A stretch of 64,000 bases of DNA from Parietaria judaica (Eukaryota > Streptophyta > Magnoliopsida > Rosales > Urticaceae), in contig OX940872.1 of assembly GCA_954871525.1 (NCBI GenBank), forward strand, positions 24,151,746-24,215,745. Reading direction: 5' to 3'. The position numbers and the translations under genes were made by a program. A model generated the notes under the pieces. The model was given only the letters and a program-made list of their open reading frames with translations, did not search any database and was not told the origin of the DNA. This document shows positions 37,176-53,204 of the stretch, piece by piece; within the stretch, counting starts at the first letter, position 1, and each line of letters starts with the position of its first letter.

Positions 37176-37422
37176 AAAAATCAAATATATATATATATAT
37201 TATATTATTTAGAGCTCTAATGTTTTATAGTATAAATTGTAAAATTATAAATGCAAAAACGTGTGGAGCCAGTGACACGTGTAAGACGGAGGCCCCGTGT
37301 CTGAGGCGGACATCAAGGCTTTGAATGTGTTTCATAAAGTGACTGTTTTTTGGGCAATTATTCTTCAAGTCACATATACTATTTTTCTCTCCTCCACCTC
37401 AGCTTTATATAATTGAAATTAA

Positions 37423-37878
37423 GTGTTAATGACGGCGAAAATACTTAAAGTTTGGTTAAAGAATCTCTTTATACTCAAAGTAAGTGGCGGCAAAAATACT
37501 CAAAGTCACATATGGGGCGTTGACCACTTCATTATTGTAATACCTAATTTATTATTTGTTGTTTTTAATATGTTTTGTTAAGTGTAATCATTAGGGGTTT
37601 AATTAGCTGTATTAAATAGTATTAATTAAGAGTTTAATTCGTTGTTTTGCCGTAAATGAGACTGATATGGGCTCGTCCACGTGGCAAAAAATTATTGCTA
37701 GATCAGTAACCCATGTTTGTCCACGTGGCCAAAGCTAATAGGTAAGTTAACTGCGTTACGAGAATGTAATGGTCAATGCCCCAAATACGACTTTGAGTAT
37801 TTTTACGGCCACTTTTAAACTTTAAGTACACGAAGGGTTCTTTGATCAAACTTTGAGTATTTTCGTCGCCATTAACCC
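37423..37878. mobile_element. Foldback element of the TTAATGACGGC type, copy 1
   Basis: Starts GTGTTAATGACGGCGAAAAT and ends ATTTTCGTCGCCATTAACCC, with inner mirrored words AAATACTTAAAGTTTGG / CAAACTTTGAGTATTTT and CACATATGGGGCG / GCCCCAAATACG. Closely related to 38244-38747. Flanking 9-mers do not match convincingly. Confidence 0.8.
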
Positions 37879-38243
37879 TAATTAATCAACTAATTTCCTT
37901 TTCCTTTCTAGTTATCTTAATTTTATTAATTTTTGAATAATTGGCGTAAACGTCCTTTGAACTTTCTTCTTTAATACACTTTCCCCCTCGGCTAAAGTTA
38001 TAAGCAATAATGCTCAGGGTTCATTAAAAAAGTTACATATTGTTCCATATGATTATAAGTAACTGGTTTTTTTTTTTTTCGCACAATAAGCCTAGAACAG
38101 TTTTTTCTTCATATTTATTGTGCCTAACTAATTAAGTATATTTTATGTTCTCGAGTTTCTTTAGTAATTCTTTGTTTTGTTAAAAGTTTGAAATAACTAA
38201 CGAGTTTATAATTTTGAACGCGTAATTAGGAGCAAAAAATTAA

Positions 38244-38747
38244 GGGTTAATGACGGCAAAAATACTTAAAGTTTGGTCAAAGAACCCCTCGTATATCTTA
38301 AGTTTAAAATTAGCGGTAAAAATATCCAAAGTTGCATTTGGGGAGTTGATCACTCCATTCTCGTAACCCCGTTAACCTATCCGTCAACTCTGGCCACGTG
38401 GAAAATCTGTTTTGTTAAGTGTGATCATTAGGAGTTTAATTAGTTGTATTAAATAGTATTACATAACAATTTTTGTCACGTGGACGACCCCATCAGTCTC
38501 GTTTACGATAAAACAACGAATTAAACCATGATTAATACTATTTAATACAACTAATTAAACCCCTAATGATCACACTCATAATATATTTTTTCATGTGGCC
38601 AAAGTTAACAGGTAAGTTAACGACGTTACGATAATGGAATGGTCAACTCCCCAAATGTGACTTTGGGTATTTTCGCCACACTTTTAAACTTTGGGTACAC
38701 GAGGGTTTCTTTGCCCAAACATTGGGTATTTTCACCGTCGTTAACCC
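38244..38747. mobile_element. Foldback MULE-like element, copy 2, with exact 9-bp TSD
   Basis: Starts GGGTTAATGACGGCAAAAAT and ends GGGTATTTTCACCGTCGTTAACCC in complementary fashion. Exact 9-bp duplications AAAAATTAA (38235-38243 and 38748-38756) flank it. A second inverted repeat lies inside (TCATTAGGAGTTTAATTAG against CTAATTAAACCCCTAATGA), so the element is palindromic nearly throughout. Non-coding. Confidence 0.9.
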
Positions 38748-38756
38748 AAAAATTAA

Positions 38757-41432
38757 AACCAAAGTTAAAAAACGCACCATTAGGCCAAAATGACTAAAAG
38801 CCCACGACGGCAACTCCGTCCGGCCCGAACAAAACTCATCGAGTCCCGACCCAGAAAAGTCAACTTAGGCCCAACCTAAAAACCGCACCCTTGGAAATTA
38901 AAAATGCGCTAACAAACACGATGAAATAACTTAATCGTATACAACGCACTGAGCATCGCGCAATCTAAAACATGGTGCTGTTTGGTAGACAACTCAAAGT
39001 GTTTTTGTTTTCTCTGTTCATAATTTTATAGTTGTAGTGTAAAAAACTCTTGCAGTTGTTTTTAAACAACTGTTTGGTACACATTTCTGTTTTTAATTTT
39101 TTAAAAATAAAACAACAGAATAACTGTTTGGAATACGATTCGACTTTTTCTTAAAAAAATTAAATATTTAATACATTAATAAAATTAAAAAAATATTACT
39201 ACATTAATAATTCAATAACATAAATACTATATTACGGTGTAAAATTAAATACAATCATGTTTAACATATCAAAACTATACTATACAGTCTAAATAATCAA
39301 GTTTAATATATATCAAAAGTAAAACTATGTTTTAACATATCTCATGTTATTTTGTTCTATTATTTTTCACTAACATTATATTAGACATAATATTCGCGTG
39401 AATTTTATATTCACCACAACAGGTCGTCCGTATTATTTTTTCCTAAATTCATCACACAAGTAAATTATGTCCCAACATCATATAGCTAGGTCAAGTCAGA
39501 TTCAGCGCCGGCACCGGCACTAGTGTCGTAGTTAGCATTGGTGTCACATTCGACTTCGAGACTTTGAAGGTTCAATGGTGAAGTCTAGAGGTGAAAATTT
39601 AGTATCTGTTTTCTGGTTTTGTCTCTGTTCCGGTACCGGTCCCGGATCGATTTTTAAAAAATCCAAGAAATTTAGTTTAAAATCGAGAACTAGTACTTCT
39701 CGGTTCCCTTTTTTAGAACCGAGAACCAGAAACGATGCCCTAAATAAATATTTCTTGGTTTTTGGTACCGGTTCTGATTTTAAACTACATGTCATTTTTT
39801 TAGTTTTTAGTATGTCGTTTTTAGTGTATTATAGATTTTTATTGTTGTTTTTTATACTATTTGTAGTTCTTAATTTTTGATTTTCAAAAATACATGTGGT
39901 TTTTAAGTCAAGCACTTTTAAAACCGAAACCGGTATAAAAAATCCCAAATTTTCAGAACATGGATGAAAAAAGTTATTTTCCGTTTCCCGTTTCCGATTT
40001 TACTCTTTATGAAGTCGACAGTAATAAGGAGTGATGAAAGAAAAAACCGAGTGAAAAAAAACCAGAAAATAACAAAAATGTTTATTTGAAAATCCTTAAG
40101 AAAAAACGAAATAAAACTTGAAACGCGTTGGAGTTCAATTTGATGAGTTACATACCAAATAATTATTTTTTTCAGTGTAATTTAAAAAACTAAAAAAATA
40201 TTTTCAAGTCGTGTACCAAACACAGTTATTCTCTCATTTCTCTCGTAACAATAAAAAAAAACACTTATCTTAAAGTGGTATTAACCACTGATATTAAAGT
40301 TTCATTGGTCGTTTTTAAAGTGTCATCACTTGAAAATAGTAAAGAAAAAAAAAGGAAAATTATTGACAAAAAAAAATGTTGGTATCTCACCTTCGAAAGT
40401 CAGTTAGAACTTAGAATACCTAAAATATAGATAGAAAATTGACTTCAAACAATTTACGTTTGAAAACAAAAATAAATATTGTATTTTCTCTTAACTAATT
40501 CATAACACCTTAAATGATCATATTAAATCTAGACTCTATACTCTATAGATGTACCATCTTTTTTTTTTTTGCAACAGTGGGGATCGAAATCACAACCTCC
40601 ACTTTGAAGGTGGTGTGGAATTATCACTAAGCTATCACCATCTCAAACAATGAATATTCAGAAGTTGAAAGGAAAAAAAATTAAAATATCAAAAAATAAT
40701 TGCAATGATATATAAACTTACCTTCATTCAAACAAAAGTGTAGGCTACCAAAATTTTGTATATAAATTTTGGTTTTAAATTTTTAAGAATCTAATATATC
40801 ATTTAATTATTATTTTATTTTAACGGTTTTGATTTAATTGATGATCCAAAATATATATATATAAAAAAGTTCCGGATTCCAAATTTAAAAAAAAATGCAA
40901 ATACGATATATATATTTTTTTTGGAAACGGGAGTTTGTTTTATTACTTATTTAGTTTTAGTGTTTACCAAAACTTTTAACTTTAAGTCATGAATAATTAG
41001 ATGCTCGTAGAAGCATAGTAATACTTTCTCCAATGAAGGGTTAATGCTTAATAATTGTATGATGTATGAACATAATTTACTAAAATAAGAACGTTTTAAA
41101 TTCCTTAACTGAAATTAATTTCGAGTAGTAATTCAACCAACAAAATTGGGACCAATCAATTGTTGAAGCAACACAAAACTAAAACTATAAAAATAAATAT
41201 TTACGCATAAGTTCCTAAAACAATTCAATATGTAATAGCATATCCTCAATCTTTAAAAAAAAAAAAAAAAGAGTTCCCAAACGGTATAAAATAGTTAACG
41301 TAAAATTTTAATAAATTGAGATATCTAGTGGTTATGTTTTTCCATAACTCACTTATATATATATATTTTATTTAAATTGTAATAATTCAACTCTTACTCC
41401 AGAGACAAACTTGTTATACTAGGAAAAATGAA
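38757..41432. other. Gene-free AT-rich DNA
   Basis: No gene recognised. Contains an ACCGG-rich repeat (about 39583-39990, with TTCCGGTACCGGTCCCGG and GGTACCGG) that yields open frames on both strands, and a short non-coding patch near 40575-40640 (ggggatcgaaatcacaacctcc). Poly-A and poly-T runs are frequent. Confidence 0.45.
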
Positions 41433-41441
41433 TAGATTTAA

Positions 41442-43110
41442 GGGAAAATTGCAGCAACAATACCCAATCTTTAAAATTGGCGGCAAAAATACCCAACCTG
41501 CGTGGACCGTGACTTTGGCATGAAAACTTTAATTTTTCTGTTAAAATTCGTCATGTGGCTGTTAGCGGCAAAAATACACATCCTTTTTTTTTTTGAAAAA
41601 ATTAATTTTTACTTTTTTTAATTACTGTTTTTCTTTTTCTTTTATTGATTAGTGATAATTACTTGAATTCCAAATACATAGAATAACACAAAAGTTAGTC
41701 AAAACATCTATTGATTTCTTAATGTTCTTGTATAAGCTACATTTGGTAATAAACGTCTTATTATTATGAGAGATTTTAAACATAATGTTACGGGTATTTT
41801 AAGTAATTGAACAAGGTTTTGAGCCCTCCAATCTTCAAATACCTATTTTCAAAACCATGTTCAATTACTTAAAATACCCGTAACATTATGTTTAAAATTT
41901 CTCATAATAATAAGATTGTTATCACCAAATGTAACTTATACAAGCACATTAAGAAATCAATAGATGTTTTGACTAACTTTTGTGTTATTCCATGTATTTG
42001 GAATTCAAGTAATTATCACTAATCAAGTAAAGAAAAAATAAAAAAAATAAAAAAAATGATTAATTTTTTTAATAGAAAAGGTTGGGTATTTTTGCCGCTA
42101 ACGGCCACATGAGTGATGTTAACGAAAAAAATTAACGTTTTTATGCCAAAGTTGTTGATGTACAAATTCGTCATTATTTAATATGACATAAAGTTCTAAA
42201 GTTGTGAATTAATTAAATTTACAAACAAAGATAAAAGGCTTTAAAGAAATAAATCGATATTCGCAAAAGCCCAATTGAGAAGCCCAATAAAGTTCTCAAT
42301 CAGACAAAGCCCAACGGATACAAGGCCACTTGGCCCAAAAAGCCCAAAGGTCCAATATCTATTCGTCATCAATCCCGAAAGACGAGGGTACAGTTGTCAT
42401 ATTCTCTACCCGACATCCCACTTCAAACCCAAGCGGAAGACCAGGAGCACGAAGTCAAATCTCCAACGGGCGTAATTCAAACACGACGAAGAGAACGAAG
42501 TCGTGAGACACGTGTAGCAAGACGATCCATTCAACACGTTCAGCACGGAGAAGATCCCACGATTCCTGGAACACCAACGGGAAAAATTGAAGCCTATAAA
42601 TATCAAGCTCAAACCCAGATCAAGATATACGAACACACAACTCTGAAAGAATACATCGAAAGCTTCTGCCCAGCATTTTTGCTCACTTAGAGATTTTGTT
42701 GTATTCTCTTTCCTCCCTCTCATTCTTTTCCCTTTCTAGGCGTGATTTGCTGTTTGTAGCTGTCCGTCTATGTCAATTGTCGCAATAAACTAACAGAGGA
42801 CGTAGTCAACTACCACCTTGGGACGAACCTCTATAAAAAACCACTCGTCTCATTTATATTGCTTATATATATATATACATATATCGAGAGTGAATCGAGA
42901 GCTTGCAACGTGAGAGATCGGATTCCACCGAATCATTTAATTCCAAGAATATCATACGCTCACAAGTCACACTTGACTGCTTGAGGTGGGAAACCACGTC
43001 AAGAAAAGTCACGTTCAACGCAGGTTGGGTATTTTTGCCGCCAGTTTTATAAGTTTGGTACCCAGAAGACAGTTTGACTAAAAGTTGAGTATTTTTACCG
43101 TAATTTTCCC
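41442..43110. mobile_element. Foldback MULE-like element interrupted by a solo LTR
   Basis: Starts GGGAAAATTGCAGCAACAAT and ends GTATTTTTACCGTAATTTTCCC. Without the inserted LTR it would be about 812 bp and palindromic: CATAATGTTACGGGTATTTT is mirrored by AAAATACCCGTAACATTATG, and TAGTCAAAACATCTATTGAT is mirrored likewise around a short centre near 41825-41850. Flanks TAGATTTAA (41433-41441) and GAGATTGAA (43111-43119) agree at 7 of 9. The right arm is split at ATGCCAAAGT / CACG by the LTR at 42153-43004; the intact left arm shows these two halves joined. Confidence 0.87.
42153..43004 (+). mobile_element. Solo LTR (852 bp) with 5-bp TSD, nested in a foldback element
   Basis: Begins TGTTGATGTACA and ends CACGTCAAGA; the usual TGTTGA...TCAACA ends are present with one change at the right. 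Exact AAAGT duplications lie at 42148-42152 and 43005-43009. Internally there is a TATA box (GCCTATAAATATC near 42592-42604) followed by leader-like and poly-T-rich DNA, as in an LTR with U3, R and U5. No internal region or second LTR is present, so it is a solo LTR left by recombination. The 60-130-residue open frames inside are not recognisable proteins. Confidence 0.85.
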
Positions 43111-43119
43111 GAGATTGAA

Positions 43120-43928
43120 AAAATTTATACCACATAAATCTTAAAAAAACAATAAAAAGGAAAAAAAAAAAAAACTCTAGTATGTAAAGTCAAAGGCACT
43201 ATAAAAAGCAAGTTTTGAAACTTTTCCCAAAATTACATAAACAATTGCTTAAGCAAAAGGAAAGCAAAATCAGTAGAGAGAGAGAGAGATGAAGAAGCAC
43301 CAAAGTGCTCTTCTTCACTTCCCACTCTGATTCCCTTTACCTTCTTCTTCTTCCTCCTCCTCCGCTAGGGTTTCGTCAATGGCGATCGCCTCTTGCCCCG
43401 ACCGCCTTCTCTCCAGGTAATCTCATCGGAATTTCTCTGATTCGGATTCCTCCTCGCGCGATTGCGCCTGAATTCGCCCATCATTCCTCAGTTTCGGCGC
43501 TCGAATCGATCTGAGTAGTTTCGGGAAATGCGATTCGGTGGTTGAGATTTTTATTTATTTATTTAGTTCGAATTAATTGTTTAATTGGGAATTCTCGTGA
43601 CTGACTATGTTTAGAAGGATTTCGCTTGGTTTTCGTGCTGTTATGTAACTGATCATGAGTTGTCCAGTTCTTCTGAGAAAGTGGTGATTATAATTGCCAT
43701 TTCTGTTGCTCACTGATCTCAAGGGATTAACTTAATATTCCGAAACTTGCTTCATCCATTTAGCTTCCTTGGATCTAGGTGCTTTCGATTGCATTTGGTT
43801 ACATTTTTTTTTTCTGGGTTTATCGATGCAGAACATGACGTTTCTGGGTTTATCGACAATCGATAGAATGTATCTATAGAAGGGTGGATTTGCAGAGGCC
43901 GGTTTTCGTGCATTTTGTGATTGGGACA
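43120..43928 (+). promoter_or_regulatory. Promoter and 5' leader of the NDR kinase gene, with probable intron and uORF
   Basis: A GA run (43273-43289) precedes a small imperfect hairpin (GAAGAAGCAC / GTGCTCTTCTTC, 43291-43318) and CT-rich leader DNA. An upstream ATG lies at 43379, followed by a strong donor at 43416/43417 (CCAG|GTAATC). Plausible acceptors are GATGCAG ending 43831 and TTTGCAG ending 43895. Either would make a 5' UTR intron and a very short upstream open frame that ends before or near the kinase start. Confidence 0.5.
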
Positions 43929-48324
<4,396 letters not shown>

Positions 48325-49347
48325 AACGTTGCCCTAATTTTTCCCGTATTTATCTCGGTAACATCCCATCACGGCCCGATCACGAGATAATATGGATGAT
48401 TAACTATAACGACGAAGCCCCAAAGAAGAAAGGAAGTGGATTGGAGACACTATTAATAGCACTTGGAAAGATAATTATATTTCAAGTATATATTCTTTAA
48501 ATTTGTTGTGTATTTTTCTTTTAATTTTTTTTTTGTGTATTTTTTTCTCTTCATTTCCACTTGGCCAAGGTGCAGAATTTCAGTGTACAATACCCGCCAA
48601 ATTGTTTATTGTATCTAACCTTCTTGGTTTTAGTAATTATATATATTGAAGAAAGAAAAGTTTGTGATTGTCGTACAACTTTGTGCCTATATTATATATA
48701 TATATATAATATTAATATTCAACTAGATCTTTGTTCAATAAATTGTTTGCAAACACGTATTTAGTTGAAAGTATTTTTCGTCAATTAAATGTATTAGATT
48801 AAGCTGTTAACTTGAATGCTCTTATTTTAAAAACTATCAATTTGATGAAAATATTTTGAGCAAAAAAACTTTGTACAAGTTGTTTAATTTATGCTCACTA
48901 AAATATATTTTTTAAGCTTTTGTTATTAAAATAAAAATTAAATAATAGAACGCGCCGTAAAAGGGATCGAGGCAAGTAGACTGACCTAGAAAGGGTTAAA
49001 ATGATAATATTTTTATTCACCTAGCTAGCTCCTCGAAACCTTCCATAAATAAGAGCTTCATTTCAATCAAACAATATCGGTTTCTTACGCTCTTTAAAGC
49101 TATAATATTGTTTTCTCTTCTTCTTTTAAATTCGACGGAATACATAACATAAAAGTTTGACAACTTTCTCCATGAAAAACAAAGAATATGAACTTAATGT
49201 CAACTTTTAAAAAACTGTAGATACTTATGCCGCCATCTTTATCCTGTCCTCCTGAATACTTAGATACTTTCGCCGCACTATTCCAGAAAACATATGTCTG
49301 AAAACTTCCATTAACGTAGTCAGTCTTGAGCTCGAGCTCGAAGAAGA
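48325..49347. other. Intergenic DNA between the NDR and PPR genes
   Basis: Holds the 3' UTR of the kinase gene and AT-rich DNA. No clear TATA box was identified immediately before the PPR start at 49348. No gene. Confidence 0.5.
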
Positions 49348-51423
49348 ATGCATGGCTTGCATCTTGCTCGAAGCAATCAAGAACTGCTCATCGGTCTCCT
49401 CCAGAACCCCATTGCCATCCGATCCATGCTCCAAGCCAAGCAGCTCCATGCCCAGATCCTCAGATCTTCATCTTCAACCTCCAACCTCTCCACGGTTCTC
49501 TCTCTCTACTCCCACTTCAACCTCCTCCGAGACTCGCTCCATCTCTTCCACGCGCTTCGCTCCTCTCCGCTCGCATGGAAGTCCGTCATCAGATGCTACG
49601 CCTCGCAGGGGCTGTTTCTCCAGTGCCTGGAGAGGTTCGTGGAGATGAAGAGCTCTTCGGTCCATCCCGATCGCAACGTGTTCCCTTCGGTGGTCAAGTC
49701 CTGCGCCATGATCGGGGATTCCAAGCTCGGACTGTACGTTCATGGCGCGATCGTGAAGTACGGGCTGGACGAGGACTTGTACACGTGCAACGCGTTGATG
49801 AGCATGTACTCGAGGGTGTTCGATGAAATGCCGGAGAGGAAGACGGTTTCCGACTGCGTGCGGAGAGTGTTCGATTCGATGCCGAGGCGGGACGTCGTTT
49901 CGTGGAATACGGTGATCGCGGGGGCGGTGCGGAACGGTTTGTACGGGGAGGCTCTGTTGAGGGTTAAGGAGATGGGGGAGTCCGGGATGAGGCCGGATTC
50001 GTTCACGTTGTCGAGCGTTCTTCCCGCGCTTGCGGATTCCGCGGAGGTAGCGAAGGGGAAGGAGATTCACGGGTATGCCGTGAGGAACGGGTTGGACGGG
50101 GATCTTCACCTGGGAAGTGGCTTGGTTGACATGTACGCGAAATGCACGCTGATGGAGGAATCGCAGCGCGTTTTTTGTATACTTCCTCGTCGCGACGCCG
50201 TTTTGTGGAACTCCGTCATTGCAGGCTGTGTGCAGAACGGCTTGTTCGACAGGGGCCTCGAGCTCTTCCGGCAGATGCTGAAGGCGAAAGTCAAGCCGAG
50301 AGAGATCACTTTCTCGAGCATTGTGCCGGCTTGTTCGCATCTCACGACTCTGCAGCTCGGAAGGCAGCTTCACGGCTACGTAGTCCGGTCGGATTTCGAG
50401 GGGAACGAGTTCATCGCAGGCTCGCTAGTCGACATGTATGCTAAATGTGGGAACATTGCGACGGCTCGCCGGATATTCGACAGAATCGAACGACACGACG
50501 TAGTGACGTGGACGACCATCATCATGGGGTACGCTCTTAATGGTCTCGGCCATGACGCAATTTTGTTGTTTGAGCGAATGGAAGCCGAAGGAACAAAGCC
50601 TTGCTACGTGACGTACATTGCCGCCTTGACCGCTTGTAGCCATGCCGGGCTTGTCGAGAAAGCGTGGGAATATTTCAACTCCATGAAGGGAAAATATAGG
50701 ATCGCGCCTGGGTTGGAGCACTACGCCGCTCTCGCCGACTTGCTCGGCCGTGCCGGGAAGTTACAAGAAGCGTACGACCTCATCTCCGACATGCCCATGA
50801 AGCCCACGGGAAGCGTGTGGCTGACACTGCTCTTCGGCTGTCGGGTCCACAAAAACGTCGAACTAGCCGAGACAGTCTCCAACGAGCTATTCGCCATCGA
50901 CGGCGAGAACACGGGCGCCCACGTAATCCTATCAAACATCTATGCCTCTGCCGGGAGATGGAAAGACGTAGCGAGATTGCGAGTCTCTCTGAAGAAACGG
51001 GGGATAAAGAAGAAACCGGCTTGCAGCTGGATCGAGGTGAAGAATCGGGTCCACGCGTTTGTTGCCGGGGATGACTCGCACCCGAGCTTCGACCGAATCA
51101 GCGAGTCCCTCGGGGTTCTGTCGGAGTTGATGGAGCGGGAGGGATACGTAGCGGACATGAGCGAGGTGCTGCACGACGTGGACGAGGAGCAGAAGAAGGC
51201 GGCGCTGTGGGGGCACAGTGAGAGGCTGGCGGTGGCGTTTGGCGTGATGAGCACGCCGGCGGGCACTACGATCCGCGTGACGAAGAATGTGCGTGTTTGC
51301 GGGGACTGCCACGCGGCACTGAAGCTGATGGCACGAATCGTAGGGCGGGAAATTGTTGTGAGGGACAACAGCCGGTTCCACCACTTCCGTGGCGGAGGCT
51401 GCTCGTGCGGAGATTACTGGTGA
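49348..51423 (+). CDS. DYW-class pentatricopeptide repeat protein, At3g23330-like
   Basis: Intronless 691-aa PLS-DYW protein. Such proteins bind organellar RNA and many perform C-to-U editing in mitochondria or plastids; the RNA target cannot be told from sequence alone. After an N-terminal region with KQLHAQILRSSS come repeats recognisable by DVVSWNTVIAG, KGKEIHGYAVRNGL, GSGLVDMYAKC, DAVLWNSVIAG, GRQLHGYVVRS, DVVTWTTIIMGYALNG and LTACSHAGLVEKAWEYF. E motifs follow (about residues 500-580; PACSWIEVKN). The C-terminal DYW deaminase domain is complete: HSERLAVAFG supplies the zinc-binding His and catalytic Glu, CGDCH the Cys pair, and the protein ends CSCGDYW. Around residues 155-175 a short stretch has two VFDxMP-type repeat ends close together, shorter than in the Arabidopsis relative. 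High GC makes long antisense open frames that are shadows. Confidence 0.95.
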   Translation: MHGLHLARSNQELLIGLLQNPIAIRSMLQAKQLHAQILRSSSSTSNLSTVLSLYSHFNLLRDSLHLFHALRSSPLAWKSVIRCYASQGLFLQCLERFVEMKSSSVHPDRNVFPSVVKSCAMIGDSKLGLYVHGAIVKYGLDEDLYTCNALMSMYSRVFDEMPERKTVSDCVRRVFDSMPRRDVVSWNTVIAGAVRNGLYGEALLRVKEMGESGMRPDSFTLSSVLPALADSAEVAKGKEIHGYAVRNGLDGDLHLGSGLVDMYAKCTLMEESQRVFCILPRRDAVLWNSVIAGCVQNGLFDRGLELFRQMLKAKVKPREITFSSIVPACSHLTTLQLGRQLHGYVVRSDFEGNEFIAGSLVDMYAKCGNIATARRIFDRIERHDVVTWTTIIMGYALNGLGHDAILLFERMEAEGTKPCYVTYIAALTACSHAGLVEKAWEYFNSMKGKYRIAPGLEHYAALADLLGRAGKLQEAYDLISDMPMKPTGSVWLTLLFGCRVHKNVELAETVSNELFAIDGENTGAHVILSNIYASAGRWKDVARLRVSLKKRGIKKKPACSWIEVKNRVHAFVAGDDSHPSFDRISESLGVLSELMEREGYVADMSEVLHDVDEEQKKAALWGHSERLAVAFGVMSTPAGTTIRVTKNVRVCGDCHAALKLMARIVGREIVVRDNSRFHHFRGGGCSCGDYW

Positions 51424-52196
51424 CTAACTCTAGGGGTGAGCAAATATAATCCAACCCGAAAACCCAACCCAACCCAACCCGAGTAGGCCTAACCCGAAAT
51501 GGCCCAACCCAAACTAACCCGTAATAATGGAACCGGGTCTAGAAGTTCTTGAACCGGAATTGTTCTATTATATAAAAGTGGTTTTTATAAGTAAATCTTG
51601 CCGTTGAATCTTGATTCTAAGTAAATCTGAGCCGTTAAATAAGAAAAAAAAAATCAGAAGTACAATATTTTGGGCACCCCAAATCTATATTTTGACCTGT
51701 TTGCAAAAGGTATAGTTGGCTTGTAAATATTGTTTATAATCCATATTGTATTTTATTTGGGAGTATTGATTTTTATACATACTATATAATATAAATTCAT
51801 TTTTCTTTTGGCAGAATATATTTTAGTTAATTTTCAAAGCAGTCAATGAACTTCCATTCCATGGCTACTATTAGCGGTGCAAATAAAACCCGAAAACTGA
51901 GTAAAAACCCAAATCCGTATCCGTATCCGGAATTCGGATCCTCGACTTTTCTCTCTTCGTCGTTGGGCCTGCTCAAACGATGGGCTTTATCACTGCTAGT
52001 CCTTTATTAAGTTTTTTATAGGCCGGGTTTTTACTTTTTTACCAAGTTCAAATATATCGTAAATAAATTTGTCGTTTATATAAACTAAACAAGGATATCG
52101 TACGAGAATAGAGTCTTCTAAGGCCTTGGAAAAATATGAGAACAATAAAACTTGACACTCTTTTAACACATACTTTTAACAAACCAAAAACTCATA
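51424..52196. other. 3' flank of the PPR gene, with a hAT-like fragment
   Basis: Eight bases after the stop codon the sequence reads TAGGGGTGAGCAAATA and continues with AACCCGAAAACCCAACCC words, a start typical of plant hAT MITEs. Near 51870 a reverse-type fragment (TTAGCGGTGCAAATAAAACCCG) occurs. No clear ends. Nothing else. Confidence 0.5.
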
Positions 52197-52205
52197 TTTA
52201 TATAA

Positions 52206-53195
52206 GGGTAAACTACGGCTAATATACTTAATGTTTGATTTTTTTGGATTATGTATCCAATGTTTATTTTTAGTGGCTAATGTACCCAATGTCTGATCTG
52301 TTAGATATTTTCGTGTTTTCCGTTAGTTGACCGTTATAGAGTTATCCTCCTCCATATGCACACTTTTTTTATTTTTGACATAACTCACTCATTTTTTGTC
52401 CAAATTTTATGCATGACATATGGTTGGAAATAAAAGAAATAGATCTACAACTTTGGTCTTTTAAGTTTTGTAAAATAAGTTTTATAAAAATACGAAATTT
52501 CAAATACAACGTAAATTTGGATGTAAGTTTAGTGCAAAATATTTGTTTTGAGAAAATTTTACTATACTTAATGACTTTTTATGATGAAACTTAAAACTAA
52601 AAAGTTGTAGATAAATATTTTATCTTTCCAACGGATGTTTATTTATAAATTTTGGACAAAAGATGAGTAAGTTATGCCAAAAATATGAAACATTATTTCA
52701 CATCACATATTTCATATTTTTGGCATAACTCACTCGTTTTTTATCCAAAATTTATAAATAAACACCCGTTAAAAAGATAAAATATTTATCTACAAATTTT
52801 CAGTTTTACGTTTCACCATATAAAGTCATTAAATATATTAAAATCTGCTCGAAATAAATATTTTGTATTAAACTAACGTCTAATTTTACGTTGTATTTGA
52901 AATTTCGTATTTTTTTAAAACTTATTTTACAAAACTTAAAACAACAAAATTGTATATCTATCTTTTATCTTTCCAACCATAGGTCGTGCATAAAATTTGG
53001 ACAGAAAATGAGTGAGTTATGTCAAATATACGAAAAGTGTACATGTAGAGGAGGATAACTCTCTAACGGTCAACTAACGGAAAACACGAAAATATCTAAC
53101 AGATCAAACATTGGGTACATTAACCACCAAAAATAAACATTGGGTACATAATTCGCAGAAGATCAAACATTGGGTACATTAACCACAGTTTACCC
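52206..53195. mobile_element. Foldback MULE-like element, copy B (990 bp), with exact 9-bp TSD
   Basis: Starts GGGTAAACTACGGCTAATAT and ends TACATTAACCACAGTTTACCC. Exact 9-bp duplications TTTATATAA (52197-52205 and 53196-53204) flank it. It is palindromic through most of its length around a centre near 52695-52710, with GACATAACTCACTCATTTTT mirrored by AAAATGAGTGAGTTATGTC. Homologous to 22435-23383 along its length. No transposase. Confidence 0.92.
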
Positions 53196-53204
53196 TTTAT
53201 ATAA

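Noticed and set aside
42275..42723. Open frames of about 66-105 residues on both strands
   Set aside because: They lie inside the solo LTR and show no gag, protease or other retroelement motif.
49474..50373. 299-residue open frame antisense to the PPR gene
   Set aside because: It is a by-product of GC-rich codons on the sense strand; no recognised domain and the sense frame has complete PPR and DYW motifs.
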